Source: Oscillospiraceae bacterium (lineage in GTDB: Bacteria > Bacillota > Clostridia > Oscillospirales > Ruminococcaceae). Taken from it: a stretch of 46,676 nucleotides of DNA. A program made the translations under genes and the position numbers. Shown here piece by piece: positions 24,095-32,380 of the stretch (the first letter of the stretch is position 1; every line of letters begins with the position of its first letter). Where the stretch lies: the NCBI GenBank assembly GCA_020024615.1, contig JAHHTP010000011.1, positions 1 through 46,676 on the forward strand. The letters run 5' to 3'. Under the pieces are notes generated by a model. It was not told where the DNA came from and made no database searches. It saw nothing but the letters and a program-made list of their open reading frames with translations.

Positions 24095-25861
24095 ATGGCA
24101 AAAGCGAAAAAAATGCCCAAGGGAAGGCAGCTTGCCACCATCCGAAAGGTGCTGCATTATTTGAAAAAATATATGTTTTTTGTGTGTTGTTCGATTCTGC
24201 TTGCTAGTCTGCTCATTGCGTTATCTTTGTATATCCCGATTCTGGTCGGAAAAGCAATCGACTGCATGATTGCAAAAGGACAGGTGGATTTTAACACAAT
24301 CACCATGTATTTGTGGAAAATTGGTATCTGTACGGTTAGTGCGGCACTGTGTCAGTGGTTGATGGATACCATGAACAACAGGGTGACTTTCAGTGTCATT
24401 CGTGATATGCGCCAAAAAGCATTCCGTAAATTGCAGAATTTGCCGCTTTCCTATCTGGATACTCATCCATCAGGTGAGTTTGTCAGTCGCATGATTGCCG
24501 ATGTTGATCAGTTCTCGGACGGATTATTGATGGGATTTACCCAGTTTTTTACCGGAGCGATTACCATTCTGGGCACGCTGATTTTCATGCTGGTATTAAA
24601 TCCGGGTATCACACTGGTGGTGGTACTGATTACGCCGCTTTCGCTTTTTGTTGCAAACTTCATTGCCAAGCATACCTATACCATGTTTAAGTTGCAAAGT
24701 GAAACCAGAGGGGAACAGACGGCTTTCATTGATGAAATGATCGGAAATCAGAAGATTGTATCGGCATTTGGTCATGAAAAAGAAGCTTTGGAAAAATTTG
24801 ATGAAATCAACGACAGATTACAGAAATATTCGCTGCGTGCGATGTTCTTTTCTTCCATTACCAATCCAGCAACTCGGTTTGTCAACAGTGTTGTATATGC
24901 TGGGGTTGCTTTGACTGGTGCAATGACGGTTATTTCGGGCGGTATTACGGTTGGTCAGCTTTCCTGTTTTCTGGGATATGCCAATCAGTATACCAAACCA
25001 TTTAATGAAATTTCTGGTGTCATTGCGGAACTTCAGAATGCGCTTGCCTGCGCATCCAGACTGTTTGATTTGATTTCCCAGCCATCCCAAACAGCAGAGG
25101 ATCATGATGCGGTAACGCTGGAAGGTGTATCCGGCAGTGTGGATTTAAATAAGGTTTCGTTTTCCTATCGCCCGGATCAGCGATTGATTGAAGATTTGAA
25201 TTTACAGGTAAAACCGGGTCAGCGGATTGCGATTGTTGGTCCTACCGGTTGTGGCAAAACGACGCTGATTAACCTGCTGATGCGTTTTTATGATGTACAC
25301 GACGGCAATATTACGGTGGATGATTATGATATTCGGCATTTAACCAGAAAAAGCCTGCGCCGCAGTTTCGGTATGGTATTGCAGGATACCTGGCTGAAAA
25401 AGGGAACCATTCGGGAAAATATTGTAATGGGAAAACCGGATGCGACCCAAGAGGAGATTCTTGTGGCATCCAAACTGGCACATTCGTACAGCTTTATTAA
25501 GCGTCTGCCCAAAGGCTTTGATACGGAAATTGCCGAGGACGGCGGCAATCTGTCTGCCGGACAGAAGCAGCTTTTATGTATCACTCGTGTCATGCTCTGT
25601 CGTCCGTCAATGCTTCTGTTGGACGAGGCAACATCTTCGATTGATACCCGAACCGAAATGCGCATTCAGCGTGCGTTCTCACATTTAATGGAAGGACACA
25701 CCAGCTTTATTGTGGCGCATCGACTTTCTACTATAAAGGAAGCAGATTTGATTCTTGTGATGAAGGCTGGCCGTATTATAGAGCAGGGAACCCATGAATC
25801 GTTACTGAATGAAAACGGTTTCTATTCAGAATTGTATGCAGCGCAGTTTTCACAGACATAA
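24095..25861 (+). CDS. ABC exporter half-transporter with catalytic ATP site
   Basis: This is the 588-residue partner of the preceding gene. It has six membrane spans (about 30-320), Walker A GPTGCGKTT at about 386, the signature LSAGQKQ, catalytic Glu511 (LLLDEATSS) and switch His542 (IVAHRLS). With the upstream protein it should form a heterodimer with one active and one silent ATP site. The AGGAGG site overlaps the end of the first gene, so equal synthesis is expected. Drug, lipid or peptide export are all possible. Confidence 0.93.
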   Translation: MAKAKKMPKGRQLATIRKVLHYLKKYMFFVCCSILLASLLIALSLYIPILVGKAIDCMIAKGQVDFNTITMYLWKIGICTVSAALCQWLMDTMNNRVTFSVIRDMRQKAFRKLQNLPLSYLDTHPSGEFVSRMIADVDQFSDGLLMGFTQFFTGAITILGTLIFMLVLNPGITLVVVLITPLSLFVANFIAKHTYTMFKLQSETRGEQTAFIDEMIGNQKIVSAFGHEKEALEKFDEINDRLQKYSLRAMFFSSITNPATRFVNSVVYAGVALTGAMTVISGGITVGQLSCFLGYANQYTKPFNEISGVIAELQNALACASRLFDLISQPSQTAEDHDAVTLEGVSGSVDLNKVSFSYRPDQRLIEDLNLQVKPGQRIAIVGPTGCGKTTLINLLMRFYDVHDGNITVDDYDIRHLTRKSLRRSFGMVLQDTWLKKGTIRENIVMGKPDATQEEILVASKLAHSYSFIKRLPKGFDTEIAEDGGNLSAGQKQLLCITRVMLCRPSMLLLDEATSSIDTRTEMRIQRAFSHLMEGHTSFIVAHRLSTIKEADLILVMKAGRIIEQGTHESLLNENGFYSELYAAQFSQT

Positions 25862-25871
25862 AAAGTATAAC

Positions 25872-25893
25872 ATCCCTCGATTGCTCGGGGGAT
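25872..25893 (+). terminator. Possible weak terminator
   Basis: A 9-bp stem (ATCCCTCGA with TCGGGGGAT, one wobble) has a 4-base loop. The T run is displaced by about 6 bases, so termination would be weak. Confidence 0.4.
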
Positions 25894-25975
25894 TGCGATA
25901 TTTTCGGCGTAAAATGGAATAGTTGAGATAATTCTGCCAGAAAATTGCTTTAATTTTTGTTTTTAAGCGAATCTA

Positions 25976-26003
25976 TTGACTTTTGTCGAAAAAAGTATAT
26001 AAT
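25976..26003 (+). promoter_or_regulatory. Promoter of the pot operon
   Basis: TTGACT (25976-25981) and TATAAT (25998-26003) are 16 bases apart. The transcript would carry a leader of about 175 bases before potA. Confidence 0.75.
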
Positions 26004-26030
26004 TTACTATGGTTGTCTACATTTTTTTCG

Positions 26031-26091
26031 CAAAGACTTACCGAAATAAGCATTCCGGTTTTTATCATGATTCAGCGTGAATCGGTCTTTG
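26031..26091 (+). promoter_or_regulatory. Predicted three-way-junction RNA in the pot leader
   Basis: Three helices nest here. P1 is CAAAGAC (26031-26037) with GTCTTTG (26085-26091), P2 is ACCG with CGGT (26040-26043 with 26056-26059), and P3 is GATTCA with TGAATC (26069-26074 with 26078-26083). It resembles the overall shape of a small riboswitch but matches no class I know. Folding was judged by eye. Confidence 0.45.
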
Positions 26092-26141
26092 TTTTCCATA
26101 GAATTTTTAGATTTTGTGGGTACCCTTTTATATGCAGGCAG

Positions 26142-26175
26142 CCTTAACTTTACAAGCGTGATGTAAAAAAGGAGG
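26142..26175 (+). promoter_or_regulatory. Hairpin at the potA ribosome binding site
   Basis: TTTACA (26149-26154) pairs with TGTAAA (26162-26167), and CCTT (26142-26145) can pair with the AAGG that opens the ribosome site (AAGGAGG, 26169-26175). Closed, this would hide part of the Shine-Dalgarno sequence. Confidence 0.4.
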
Positions 26176-26182
26176 TACTGAT

Positions 26183-27577
26183 ATGGCAAACAGTGAGAAA
26201 GAAAATGCATTGATCAACCTGCGTGGGATCAATATGTCCTACGAGGGCGAAAAGATTTTAGATAATCTGAATCTCTATATTAGGGATAAGGAATTTTTGA
26301 CTTTATTAGGCCCGTCTGGTTGTGGCAAGACAACAACCCTGCGTATCATTGGTGGATTTATTACACCAGAGAGCGGCGATGTTATGTTTCAGGGCAAACG
26401 AATCAATGACCTGCCGCCGCATAAACGCAACATCAATACGGTGTTTCAGAGATATGCACTTTTCCCGCATTTGAATGTGTATGAAAATGTTGCTTTCGGA
26501 CTGGAAGTAAAAAAAGTGCCGAAAGATGAAATTAAAAAACGCGTTAAGAAAATGCTGGAGATCGTGGATTTAAAAGGGTTTGAGCATCGTCGTGTTACCA
26601 AACTTTCCGGCGGTCAGCAACAGCGTGTTGCGATTGCAAGGGCACTTGTGAATCAGCCGAAAGTGCTGCTTTTGGATGAGCCTCTAGGCGCATTGGATTT
26701 AAAACTGCGGAAAGAAATGCAGCTGGAACTGAAAAAGATTCAGCAGCAGATGGAGATTACCTTTATTTATGTCACCCATGACCAGGAAGAGGCCATGACC
26801 ATGTCAGATACCATCATTATTATGAAAGATGGTATCATTCAGCAGATTGGATCCCCAGAAGCAATCTATAACGAACCGAAAAATGCATTCGTTGCAGACT
26901 TTATTGGTGAGGCAAATATTTTTGACGCTATGATGGTAAAGGATGACCTTGTATCATTATGTGGCAAAGAATTTGTATGTCTGGACGGTGGCTTTGGTGA
27001 GAATAAGCCAGTGGATGTTGTTATCCGTCCAGAGGATATAGAATTAAAACCGGCATCCGAACAGAATTCTGATTTATATGGCGTTGTACAGAATGTCATT
27101 TTCAAAGGCGTACATTATGAGATGTCTATTCAGTGTGAGGGATTGGAATGGCTGGTACACTCCACCCGTGGCTGGAAGATTGGGGATAAGGTCGGTTTGA
27201 CCCTGATTCCAGATGCGTTCCATATCATGAAGCGTCTGTATGCGGACAACACCAACCATGTAAAAGCACAGGTTGAAGATGGTACTGTTTCCTTCTTTGG
27301 TCAGACTATAGAGGGTGTTAATCTGTCGGATGGGGAATGTGTGCTGACCATTCCGCCGACAGCGATTGAAGTTGTATCGCTGGATATGGCTGACTTGAAG
27401 GTTTATCTGGAGTCGTTGATTTACAAAGGCGTTTATAATGAACTGATTGTATACGATTATGATACCAAATTAAATCTGCTGGTTCACTCGATGAATGATG
27501 AGCAGGTTGCAACCGATATTGGTATTCGATTTGATAAGAGTAAAATCACCGTATCATCGGCAGAGGAGGTTCAATAA
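26183..27577 (+). CDS. potA: Spermidine/putrescine ABC transporter ATPase
   Basis: This is the cytoplasmic ATPase of the polyamine importer. Walker A GPSGCGKT is at 43-50, followed by the Q-loop (VFQRYALFPH), signature LSGGQQQR and LLLDEPLGALD. At 464 residues it is about 90 longer than usual. The extra length looks like a second TOBE-like repeat: the segment near 305-350 (VIFKGVHYEM ... WLVHS) is echoed near 410-455 (LIYKGVYNEL ... LLVHS). Such domains usually sense substrate or regulators. It is the first gene of potABCD, and its stop touches the potB start. Confidence 0.93.
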   Translation: MANSEKENALINLRGINMSYEGEKILDNLNLYIRDKEFLTLLGPSGCGKTTTLRIIGGFITPESGDVMFQGKRINDLPPHKRNINTVFQRYALFPHLNVYENVAFGLEVKKVPKDEIKKRVKKMLEIVDLKGFEHRRVTKLSGGQQQRVAIARALVNQPKVLLLDEPLGALDLKLRKEMQLELKKIQQQMEITFIYVTHDQEEAMTMSDTIIIMKDGIIQQIGSPEAIYNEPKNAFVADFIGEANIFDAMMVKDDLVSLCGKEFVCLDGGFGENKPVDVVIRPEDIELKPASEQNSDLYGVVQNVIFKGVHYEMSIQCEGLEWLVHSTRGWKIGDKVGLTLIPDAFHIMKRLYADNTNHVKAQVEDGTVSFFGQTIEGVNLSDGECVLTIPPTAIEVVSLDMADLKVYLESLIYKGVYNELIVYDYDTKLNLLVHSMNDEQVATDIGIRFDKSKITVSSAEEVQ

Positions 27578-28396
27578 ATGCTAAAGTCAAAAATGGGCTC
27601 CGTTCCGTTTTTGGTATGGAGTATTATCTTTATCATGGTTCCGCTGGGACTGGTGCTGTGGTACAGCTTTACCGCAAAGGATACTGGAGAATTTACACCG
27701 GAAAATATCTTCCGCATCGGAAATTATTCTTCCATTTTCTTAAAATCCATCAATCTGGCGCTCATCGCAACGGTGATCTGTCTGGTGCTTGCATATCCGT
27801 TTGCATGGATGCTGTCCCGCGCGGAAGCACACAAGCAGGGCATTATGATGATGCTTGTGATGCTGCCGATGTGGATGAACTTCCTGCTGCGTACCTACGG
27901 CTGGATGACCCTGATTGAAAATGAGGGAATTATCAATAAGATGTTTGGTTTCATCGGACTTGGTCCGTTTGAAATGATCAACACGCAGGGGGCTGTTGTG
28001 CTGGGCATGGTATACAACTATCTGCCATTTATGATTACGCCGCTGCATTCGGTTATGGTCAAGATTGACCGCTCCACCATCGAGGCGGCACAGGATCTGG
28101 GTGCGGGCTTCTGGCAGGTGCTGTTTCGGGTACAGCTGCCGCTTTCGCTGCCGGGGATTATTTCGGGCATTACAATGGTATTTGTACCGAGCGTTTCCAC
28201 TTTTATTATTTCTAAGATGCTGGGCGGTGGCAGCAATATGTTAATTGGTGACCTGATTGAACAACAGTTCTTGGGTTCCACCTATAATCCGTATTTGGGT
28301 TCTGCCATTTCTCTGATTCTAATGGTGATCATGTTGCTGTTAATGGGCATTATGAACGCTTTTGATGATGACGAGATGCAGGGCATGGTTATGTAG
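27578..28396 (+). CDS. potB: Spermidine/putrescine ABC transporter permease B
   Basis: This 272-residue membrane protein has six spans and the EAA-type loop EAAQDLGAGFWQVLFRVQLP (about 168-187), which docks on PotA. The ATG follows the potA stop with no spacer, and GGAGG lies within the potA end, so the two are translationally coupled. It pairs with PotC to form the membrane channel for polyamine uptake. Confidence 0.94.
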   Translation: MLKSKMGSVPFLVWSIIFIMVPLGLVLWYSFTAKDTGEFTPENIFRIGNYSSIFLKSINLALIATVICLVLAYPFAWMLSRAEAHKQGIMMMLVMLPMWMNFLLRTYGWMTLIENEGIINKMFGFIGLGPFEMINTQGAVVLGMVYNYLPFMITPLHSVMVKIDRSTIEAAQDLGAGFWQVLFRVQLPLSLPGIISGITMVFVPSVSTFIISKMLGGGSNMLIGDLIEQQFLGSTYNPYLGSAISLILMVIMLLLMGIMNAFDDDEMQGMVM

Positions 28397-28406
28397 AGGA
28401 GACAGC

Positions 28407-29204
28407 ATGATGAAAAAATGGTTCAACCGTATCTACATGACATTGATTTATGTATTTTTGTTCGCACCGATTGTTGTACTGATTGTCTTTTCGTTCAATG
28501 AGAGTAAATCCCGTTCCAATTTCACTGGTTTTACCTTCAAATGGTACAAGCAGCTGTTTTCCAATGAACTGATTATGCAGTCGCTCTGGAACACTGTTTT
28601 GGTTGCAGTGGTTTCTTCTGTTTTTGCAACGCTGCTGGGAACTTTGGCTGCAATCGGTATCTATAATTTAAGCCGCAGAAAGCGTGCAGCTATGATGAAC
28701 CTGGTTAACATTCCGGTTATCAATCCAGAGATTGTCACTGGTGTTTCTATGATGGTGCTGTTTGTATTTATTGCAAACTTTTTTGGTATCGAGCTGGGCT
28801 TCTGGTCGGTATGCTGCGCGCATATTACATTCTGTGTGCCGTATGTCATCATGAATGTTATGCCCAAGCTACGGCAGATGGATATCAGCATGTATGAAGC
28901 GGCGCAGGATTTAGGATGCAGCCCAAACAGAGCATTTTTCAAAGCGGTGCTGCCGCAGATTTTGCCGGGTGTCTTTTCCGGATTTTTAATGGCGTTTACC
29001 TATTCGATTGATGACTTTGTTATCACCTATTTTACCAGCGGTGCATCCTTCCCAACCTTGCCAACCACCATTTATGCAATGACCCGCATGAAGGTTAATC
29101 CGCAGATCAATGCGCTGTCTGCGATTATCTTTGTCGTTGTGCTTTTGTTCCTTGTGATTTCGAATTTCTGCACCAATAAAGAGCGCAGAAAAGAGGAGAT
29201 TTAA
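28407..29204 (+). CDS. potC: Spermidine/putrescine ABC transporter permease C
   Basis: This is a 265-residue permease with six spans and the EAA loop EAAQDLGCSPNRAFFKAVLP (about 164-183). The ATG at 28407 is preceded by AGAGGAGA, 10 bases after the potB stop. A longer frame into potB lacks a ribosome site. The tail is short and basic, as expected for PotC. Confidence 0.94.
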   Translation: MMKKWFNRIYMTLIYVFLFAPIVVLIVFSFNESKSRSNFTGFTFKWYKQLFSNELIMQSLWNTVLVAVVSSVFATLLGTLAAIGIYNLSRRKRAAMMNLVNIPVINPEIVTGVSMMVLFVFIANFFGIELGFWSVCCAHITFCVPYVIMNVMPKLRQMDISMYEAAQDLGCSPNRAFFKAVLPQILPGVFSGFLMAFTYSIDDFVITYFTSGASFPTLPTTIYAMTRMKVNPQINALSAIIFVVVLLFLVISNFCTNKERRKEEI

Positions 29205-29212
29205 GGAGAGGT

Positions 29213-30424
29213 ATGATCATGAGAAAATGGATAAAATGTATCACTTCTGTTGTGCTGGCAGCAGTTTTGGTAATTTCTGTACTTCCAGTATCAGCTGCCG
29301 ATAAAAAAGAGGTATTAAGGGTTTACAACTGGGGTGAGTATATTTCGACCGGCGAAGACGGTGGTATGGATGTTATTGCGGAATTTGAGCGTACCCATCC
29401 AGGTGTGGATGTGGAATATACCACCTTTGCAAGCAACGAGGAGATGTATGCGAAAATTCGTTCTGGCTCGGCAAACTATGATATTGTCATTCCATCCGAC
29501 TATATGATTTCGAGAATGAGTGCAGAAGGCATGCTGTCGAAGCTAAATTTTGACAATATTCCGAATTATTCCTATATTGATAATACCTTTAAAAATGCGG
29601 CTTATGATCTGGAGAACCAGTATTCGGTTCCGTATACATGGGGTACGGTCGGCATTGTGTATAATAAAACCAAGGTGAAAGAGGAAATCACCAGCTGGTC
29701 GGCTTTGTGGGATAAGGAGTATTCGGGAAAAGTTTTGATGTTTGATAATCCACGTGATGCATTTGCGATTGCGTTTGCAAGACTGGGATATAATATCAAC
29801 ACCACCGACGAAGCGCAGATGGTGGACGCCGCAAACCTGTTGATTGAGCAGAAAGATGTTTTGCAGGCATATGTTATGGATCAAATTTTCAATAAGATGG
29901 AGAGTAACGAGGCATGGATTGCACCGTATTATGCTGGTGATGCCACGGTTATGATTGATGAAAATCCGGATCTGGCATTTGTTGTGCCAAAAGAGGGCAG
30001 CAATATTTTTATTGACGGTATGTGCGTTTTAGAAACATCAAAGCAGAAAGCACTGGCAGAGGAATTTATCAATTTCATGTGTTCGCCGGAAATTATGGCG
30101 GAAAATATCAGCTATATCGGCTATTCGTCCCCGTCCACCGCTGCAAAAGAGTTGCTGGACGAGGAGATGAAAAACAGTAAAATTGCGTATCCGCCGCAGG
30201 AAATTGTTGAAAAATGCGAATACTTTGTTAACCTGCCAGAAGAAGCCAATGAGAAGATGGAGAATTACTGGATTTCCATCAAGGCATCGGATGGTAAAAC
30301 AACATTGTCGGTTGAAGATGATAACTGGCAATTCTGGGTTGTTCTGGGATTGATTATTGCAGTTTGTATATTCCTGAATATCTGGATTCGCGTACGCAAG
30401 AAGAAAACCATAGAAGAATATTGA
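29213..30424 (+). CDS. potD: Polyamine-binding protein with C-terminal membrane anchor
   Basis: This 403-residue substrate-binding protein follows potC after 8 bases. A Sec signal peptide (about 1-28, ending PVSAA) precedes the PotD fold, which opens LRVYNWGEYIS. Unlike most Gram-positive binding proteins it has no lipobox cysteine. Instead it ends with a hydrophobic span at about 373-392 (WVVLGLIIAVCIFLNIWI) and a basic stop RVRKKK, so the mature protein should be held by its C-terminus outside the membrane. ATG codons at 29213 and 29219 both fit AAGGAG. A strong terminator closes the operon. Confidence 0.92.
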   Translation: MIMRKWIKCITSVVLAAVLVISVLPVSAADKKEVLRVYNWGEYISTGEDGGMDVIAEFERTHPGVDVEYTTFASNEEMYAKIRSGSANYDIVIPSDYMISRMSAEGMLSKLNFDNIPNYSYIDNTFKNAAYDLENQYSVPYTWGTVGIVYNKTKVKEEITSWSALWDKEYSGKVLMFDNPRDAFAIAFARLGYNINTTDEAQMVDAANLLIEQKDVLQAYVMDQIFNKMESNEAWIAPYYAGDATVMIDENPDLAFVVPKEGSNIFIDGMCVLETSKQKALAEEFINFMCSPEIMAENISYIGYSSPSTAAKELLDEEMKNSKIAYPPQEIVEKCEYFVNLPEEANEKMENYWISIKASDGKTTLSVEDDNWQFWVVLGLIIAVCIFLNIWIRVRKKKTIEEY

Positions 30425-30430
30425 TATTTT

Positions 30431-30458
30431 AAGAGAGGATTTAGTTCCTCTCTTTTTT
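30431..30458 (+). terminator. Terminator of the pot operon
   Basis: A perfect 9-bp stem (AAGAGAGGA with TCCTCTCTT) with a 6-base loop is followed by six Ts. Confidence 0.85.
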
Positions 30459-30469
30459 ATGATATAAAA

Positions 30470-30496
30470 AACGACTTTCTTTTTTGAAAAGTCGTT
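30470..30496 (-). terminator. Terminator of the NUDIX gene
   Basis: AACGACTTTC and GAAAAGTCGTT pair almost perfectly, and on the - strand six Ts follow. Confidence 0.75.
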
Positions 30497-30504
30497 CTAT
30501 CAAT

Positions 30505-31134
30505 TTACTGGGCAAGTAGTCCTCTTGCAATCAGCATGGCGTGGTCGAATGCAATGCCGTCATTTTCCAGAATATCCACCGATTCGGTTTCACCATATGC
30601 ACCGCATGTGACGGTATGGCTGATTTTGGCGGTCAACACGATGTCGCCAAGGGTTAGCATCAGAGCATAAATATCCTGTTGTCTGCCGGGTGCTGCGTTG
30701 GCAGACAGCAGATTCCATGTTACTTCAAACCATCCAGCATCCGCTGCATCATCATCGGCTTGAATATCTAGCGCGTCAGCTTGGATCTGTGATAGATAAC
30801 AGACACTGATGGTCCAGGTACGCTTATCGCGTCCTGGGGTGGATACAGTATAGAGCTGTTTTCCAGTTACGCCGGAAAGATGGGTTTCTTCAAATAACTC
30901 TCGTGCTGATGCCATTTCGGTGGTTTCGTTTGGATTGACAAAACCGCCTGGTAAGGCCCACATTCCAATACAGGGATGTCCACCACGCTTAACCATCAGA
31001 ATCTTTTTAACTTTTCCGTTATTGGAGAAAATCAGATTGTCCACCGTAACAGAAGGTCTTGGGTAGCGGGAAGCGTCGTAGCGTTTTAGAAATTCAGCCT
31101 CGGTCAATCCGTTTTTATCTTTGATCGGTTTCAT
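30505..31134 (-). CDS. NUDIX hydrolase
   Basis: This 209-residue enzyme carries the complete NUDIX box GGFVNPNETTEMASARELFEET (about 79-100), which binds magnesium and cleaves nucleoside diphosphates linked to another group. The type resembles ADP-ribose or nicotinamide nucleotide pyrophosphatases, but the substrate cannot be read from sequence. The ATG at 31134 has AAAGGA 8 bases upstream. It is divergent from the Gfo/ThuA operon and shares an overlapping promoter region with it. Confidence 0.88.
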   Translation of the reverse strand: MKPIKDKNGLTEAEFLKRYDASRYPRPSVTVDNLIFSNNGKVKKILMVKRGGHPCIGMWALPGGFVNPNETTEMASARELFEETHLSGVTGKQLYTVSTPGRDKRTWTISVCYLSQIQADALDIQADDDAADAGWFEVTWNLLSANAAPGRQQDIYALMLTLGDIVLTAKISHTVTCGAYGETESVDILENDGIAFDHAMLIARGLLAQ

Positions 31135-31198
31135 AAACAATATCCTTTCTTAATTTGTGATAAAGCAATTTTTGGCAATAAAATCATATGGTTTTGTC

Positions 31199-31227
31199 TT
31201 GTATTTTATCATAAAGTGTGCTATGAT
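31199..31227 (+). promoter_or_regulatory. Promoter of the Gfo/ThuA operon
   Basis: TTGTAT (31199-31204) and TATGAT (31222-31227) are 17 bases apart. A small hairpin, ATAGAT-TTTT-ATCTAT (31240-31255), follows in the leader. Confidence 0.5.
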
Positions 31228-31231
31228 ACAA
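31203..31231 (-). promoter_or_regulatory. Promoter of the NUDIX gene
   Basis: On the - strand TTGTAT (31231-31226) and TAAAAT (31208-31203) are 17 bases apart. It occupies nearly the same bases as the rightward promoter, within a CTTGTAT-N21-ATACAAG inverted repeat. Confidence 0.5.
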
Positions 31232-31283
31232 GTAAAGTTATAGATTTTTATCTATGAATTAAAATTTCAGGAGGATTTTTATT

Positions 31284-32342
31284 ATGGCAAAGTATAAAAT
31301 GGCAATCATCGGTTACGGTGGGATGGGCGGATGGCATCATGCATCAGTTCGTGATAATGTAAAGAGCTTTGAGGTTGTTGCAGCATGGGATATTCGTGAA
31401 GAAGCAAGAGCCAAAGCAATTGAGAACGGTCTGCATGCTTACAATTCGCTGGAAGAATTGTTAGAGGATAAAGAAATTGATTTGGTCACCATCGCTGTTC
31501 CGAACAACTTCCATAAAGATTTAAGCATTGCTTGCCTGCGTTCCGGCAAAAATGTTATCTGTGAAAAACCGGTCACCATGAATGCTGACGAGCTGCGTGA
31601 AATTATGCAGGTTCAGAAGGAAACTGGCAAAGTATTCTCGATTCATCAGAATCGCCGTTGGGATAGAGATTACCGCTGCATCCGTAAGATCATTGAGGAT
31701 GGCACCATTGGCAAACCGTATATGCTTGAAAGCCGTGTTCAGGGTTCTCGTCGTTCTATGGTTGGCTGGAGAGGCCATAAAGTAAATGGCGGTGGCATGG
31801 TTTACGATTGGGGTGTTCATCTGATCGACCAGATGTTGGATCTATTTGACAGCCCGGTAACCAGTATTTCCGCACACTTGTTTAACATCTTCTCGGATGG
31901 TGTTGACGATAACTTTAAAGTATTATTCCGTTTTGAAAATAAAGTTTCCGCACTGGTTGAGATTGATACCAACTGCTTTATCACCCAGCCAAGATGGCAC
32001 ATGTCCTGCACCGATGGTACCGCAGTTATTGAGGACTGGGACTTAAACGGAAAAATGGTTAAGCTGGCAAGCGACGAGCAGATGACTTGGGATAATGATA
32101 TTGTTTACACTTCCGCAGGTCCGACCAGAACCATGGCACCGCGTCCGAGAGAAACCACCGAAGAACTGGCTCTACCGGAGGTTAATCCGCAGTGGTCTGA
32201 GTATTATGAGAATATTGCCGGTGTACTGGATGGTACTCAGGAACTGATCGTTAAACCGGAGCAGGCATTAAGAGTTATGACTGTAATTGATACGATTTTC
32301 GAGTCTGACAGACTGGGAAAACCGGTTGAGTGCCGTATTTAA
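31284..32342 (+). CDS. Gfo/Idh/MocA family oxidoreductase (first copy)
   Basis: This is a 352-residue NAD(P)-dependent sugar dehydrogenase-like protein. The N-terminal Rossmann domain has the motif IGYGGMGGWHH, the family motif CEKPVT is near residue 94, and the C-terminal domain carries GGMVYDWGVHLID (about 170-182), with catalytic Asp and His. It is cytosolic, and GGAGG precedes the ATG. It is the first gene of a three-gene unit with ThuA and a second dehydrogenase, a combination that suggests oxidation of a sugar at C3 followed by processing of the keto sugar. The substrate is unknown. Confidence 0.93.
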   Translation: MAKYKMAIIGYGGMGGWHHASVRDNVKSFEVVAAWDIREEARAKAIENGLHAYNSLEELLEDKEIDLVTIAVPNNFHKDLSIACLRSGKNVICEKPVTMNADELREIMQVQKETGKVFSIHQNRRWDRDYRCIRKIIEDGTIGKPYMLESRVQGSRRSMVGWRGHKVNGGGMVYDWGVHLIDQMLDLFDSPVTSISAHLFNIFSDGVDDNFKVLFRFENKVSALVEIDTNCFITQPRWHMSCTDGTAVIEDWDLNGKMVKLASDEQMTWDNDIVYTSAGPTRTMAPRPRETTEELALPEVNPQWSEYYENIAGVLDGTQELIVKPEQALRVMTVIDTIFESDRLGKPVECRI

Positions 32343-32380
32343 CAGTTCGGTATTGGGCTTTAGAAAAGAGGGAAAATAAT

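Noticed and set aside
26031..26091. Purine or TPP riboswitch upstream of potA
   Set aside because: The conserved core bases of those classes are absent; only the three-helix outline is similar.
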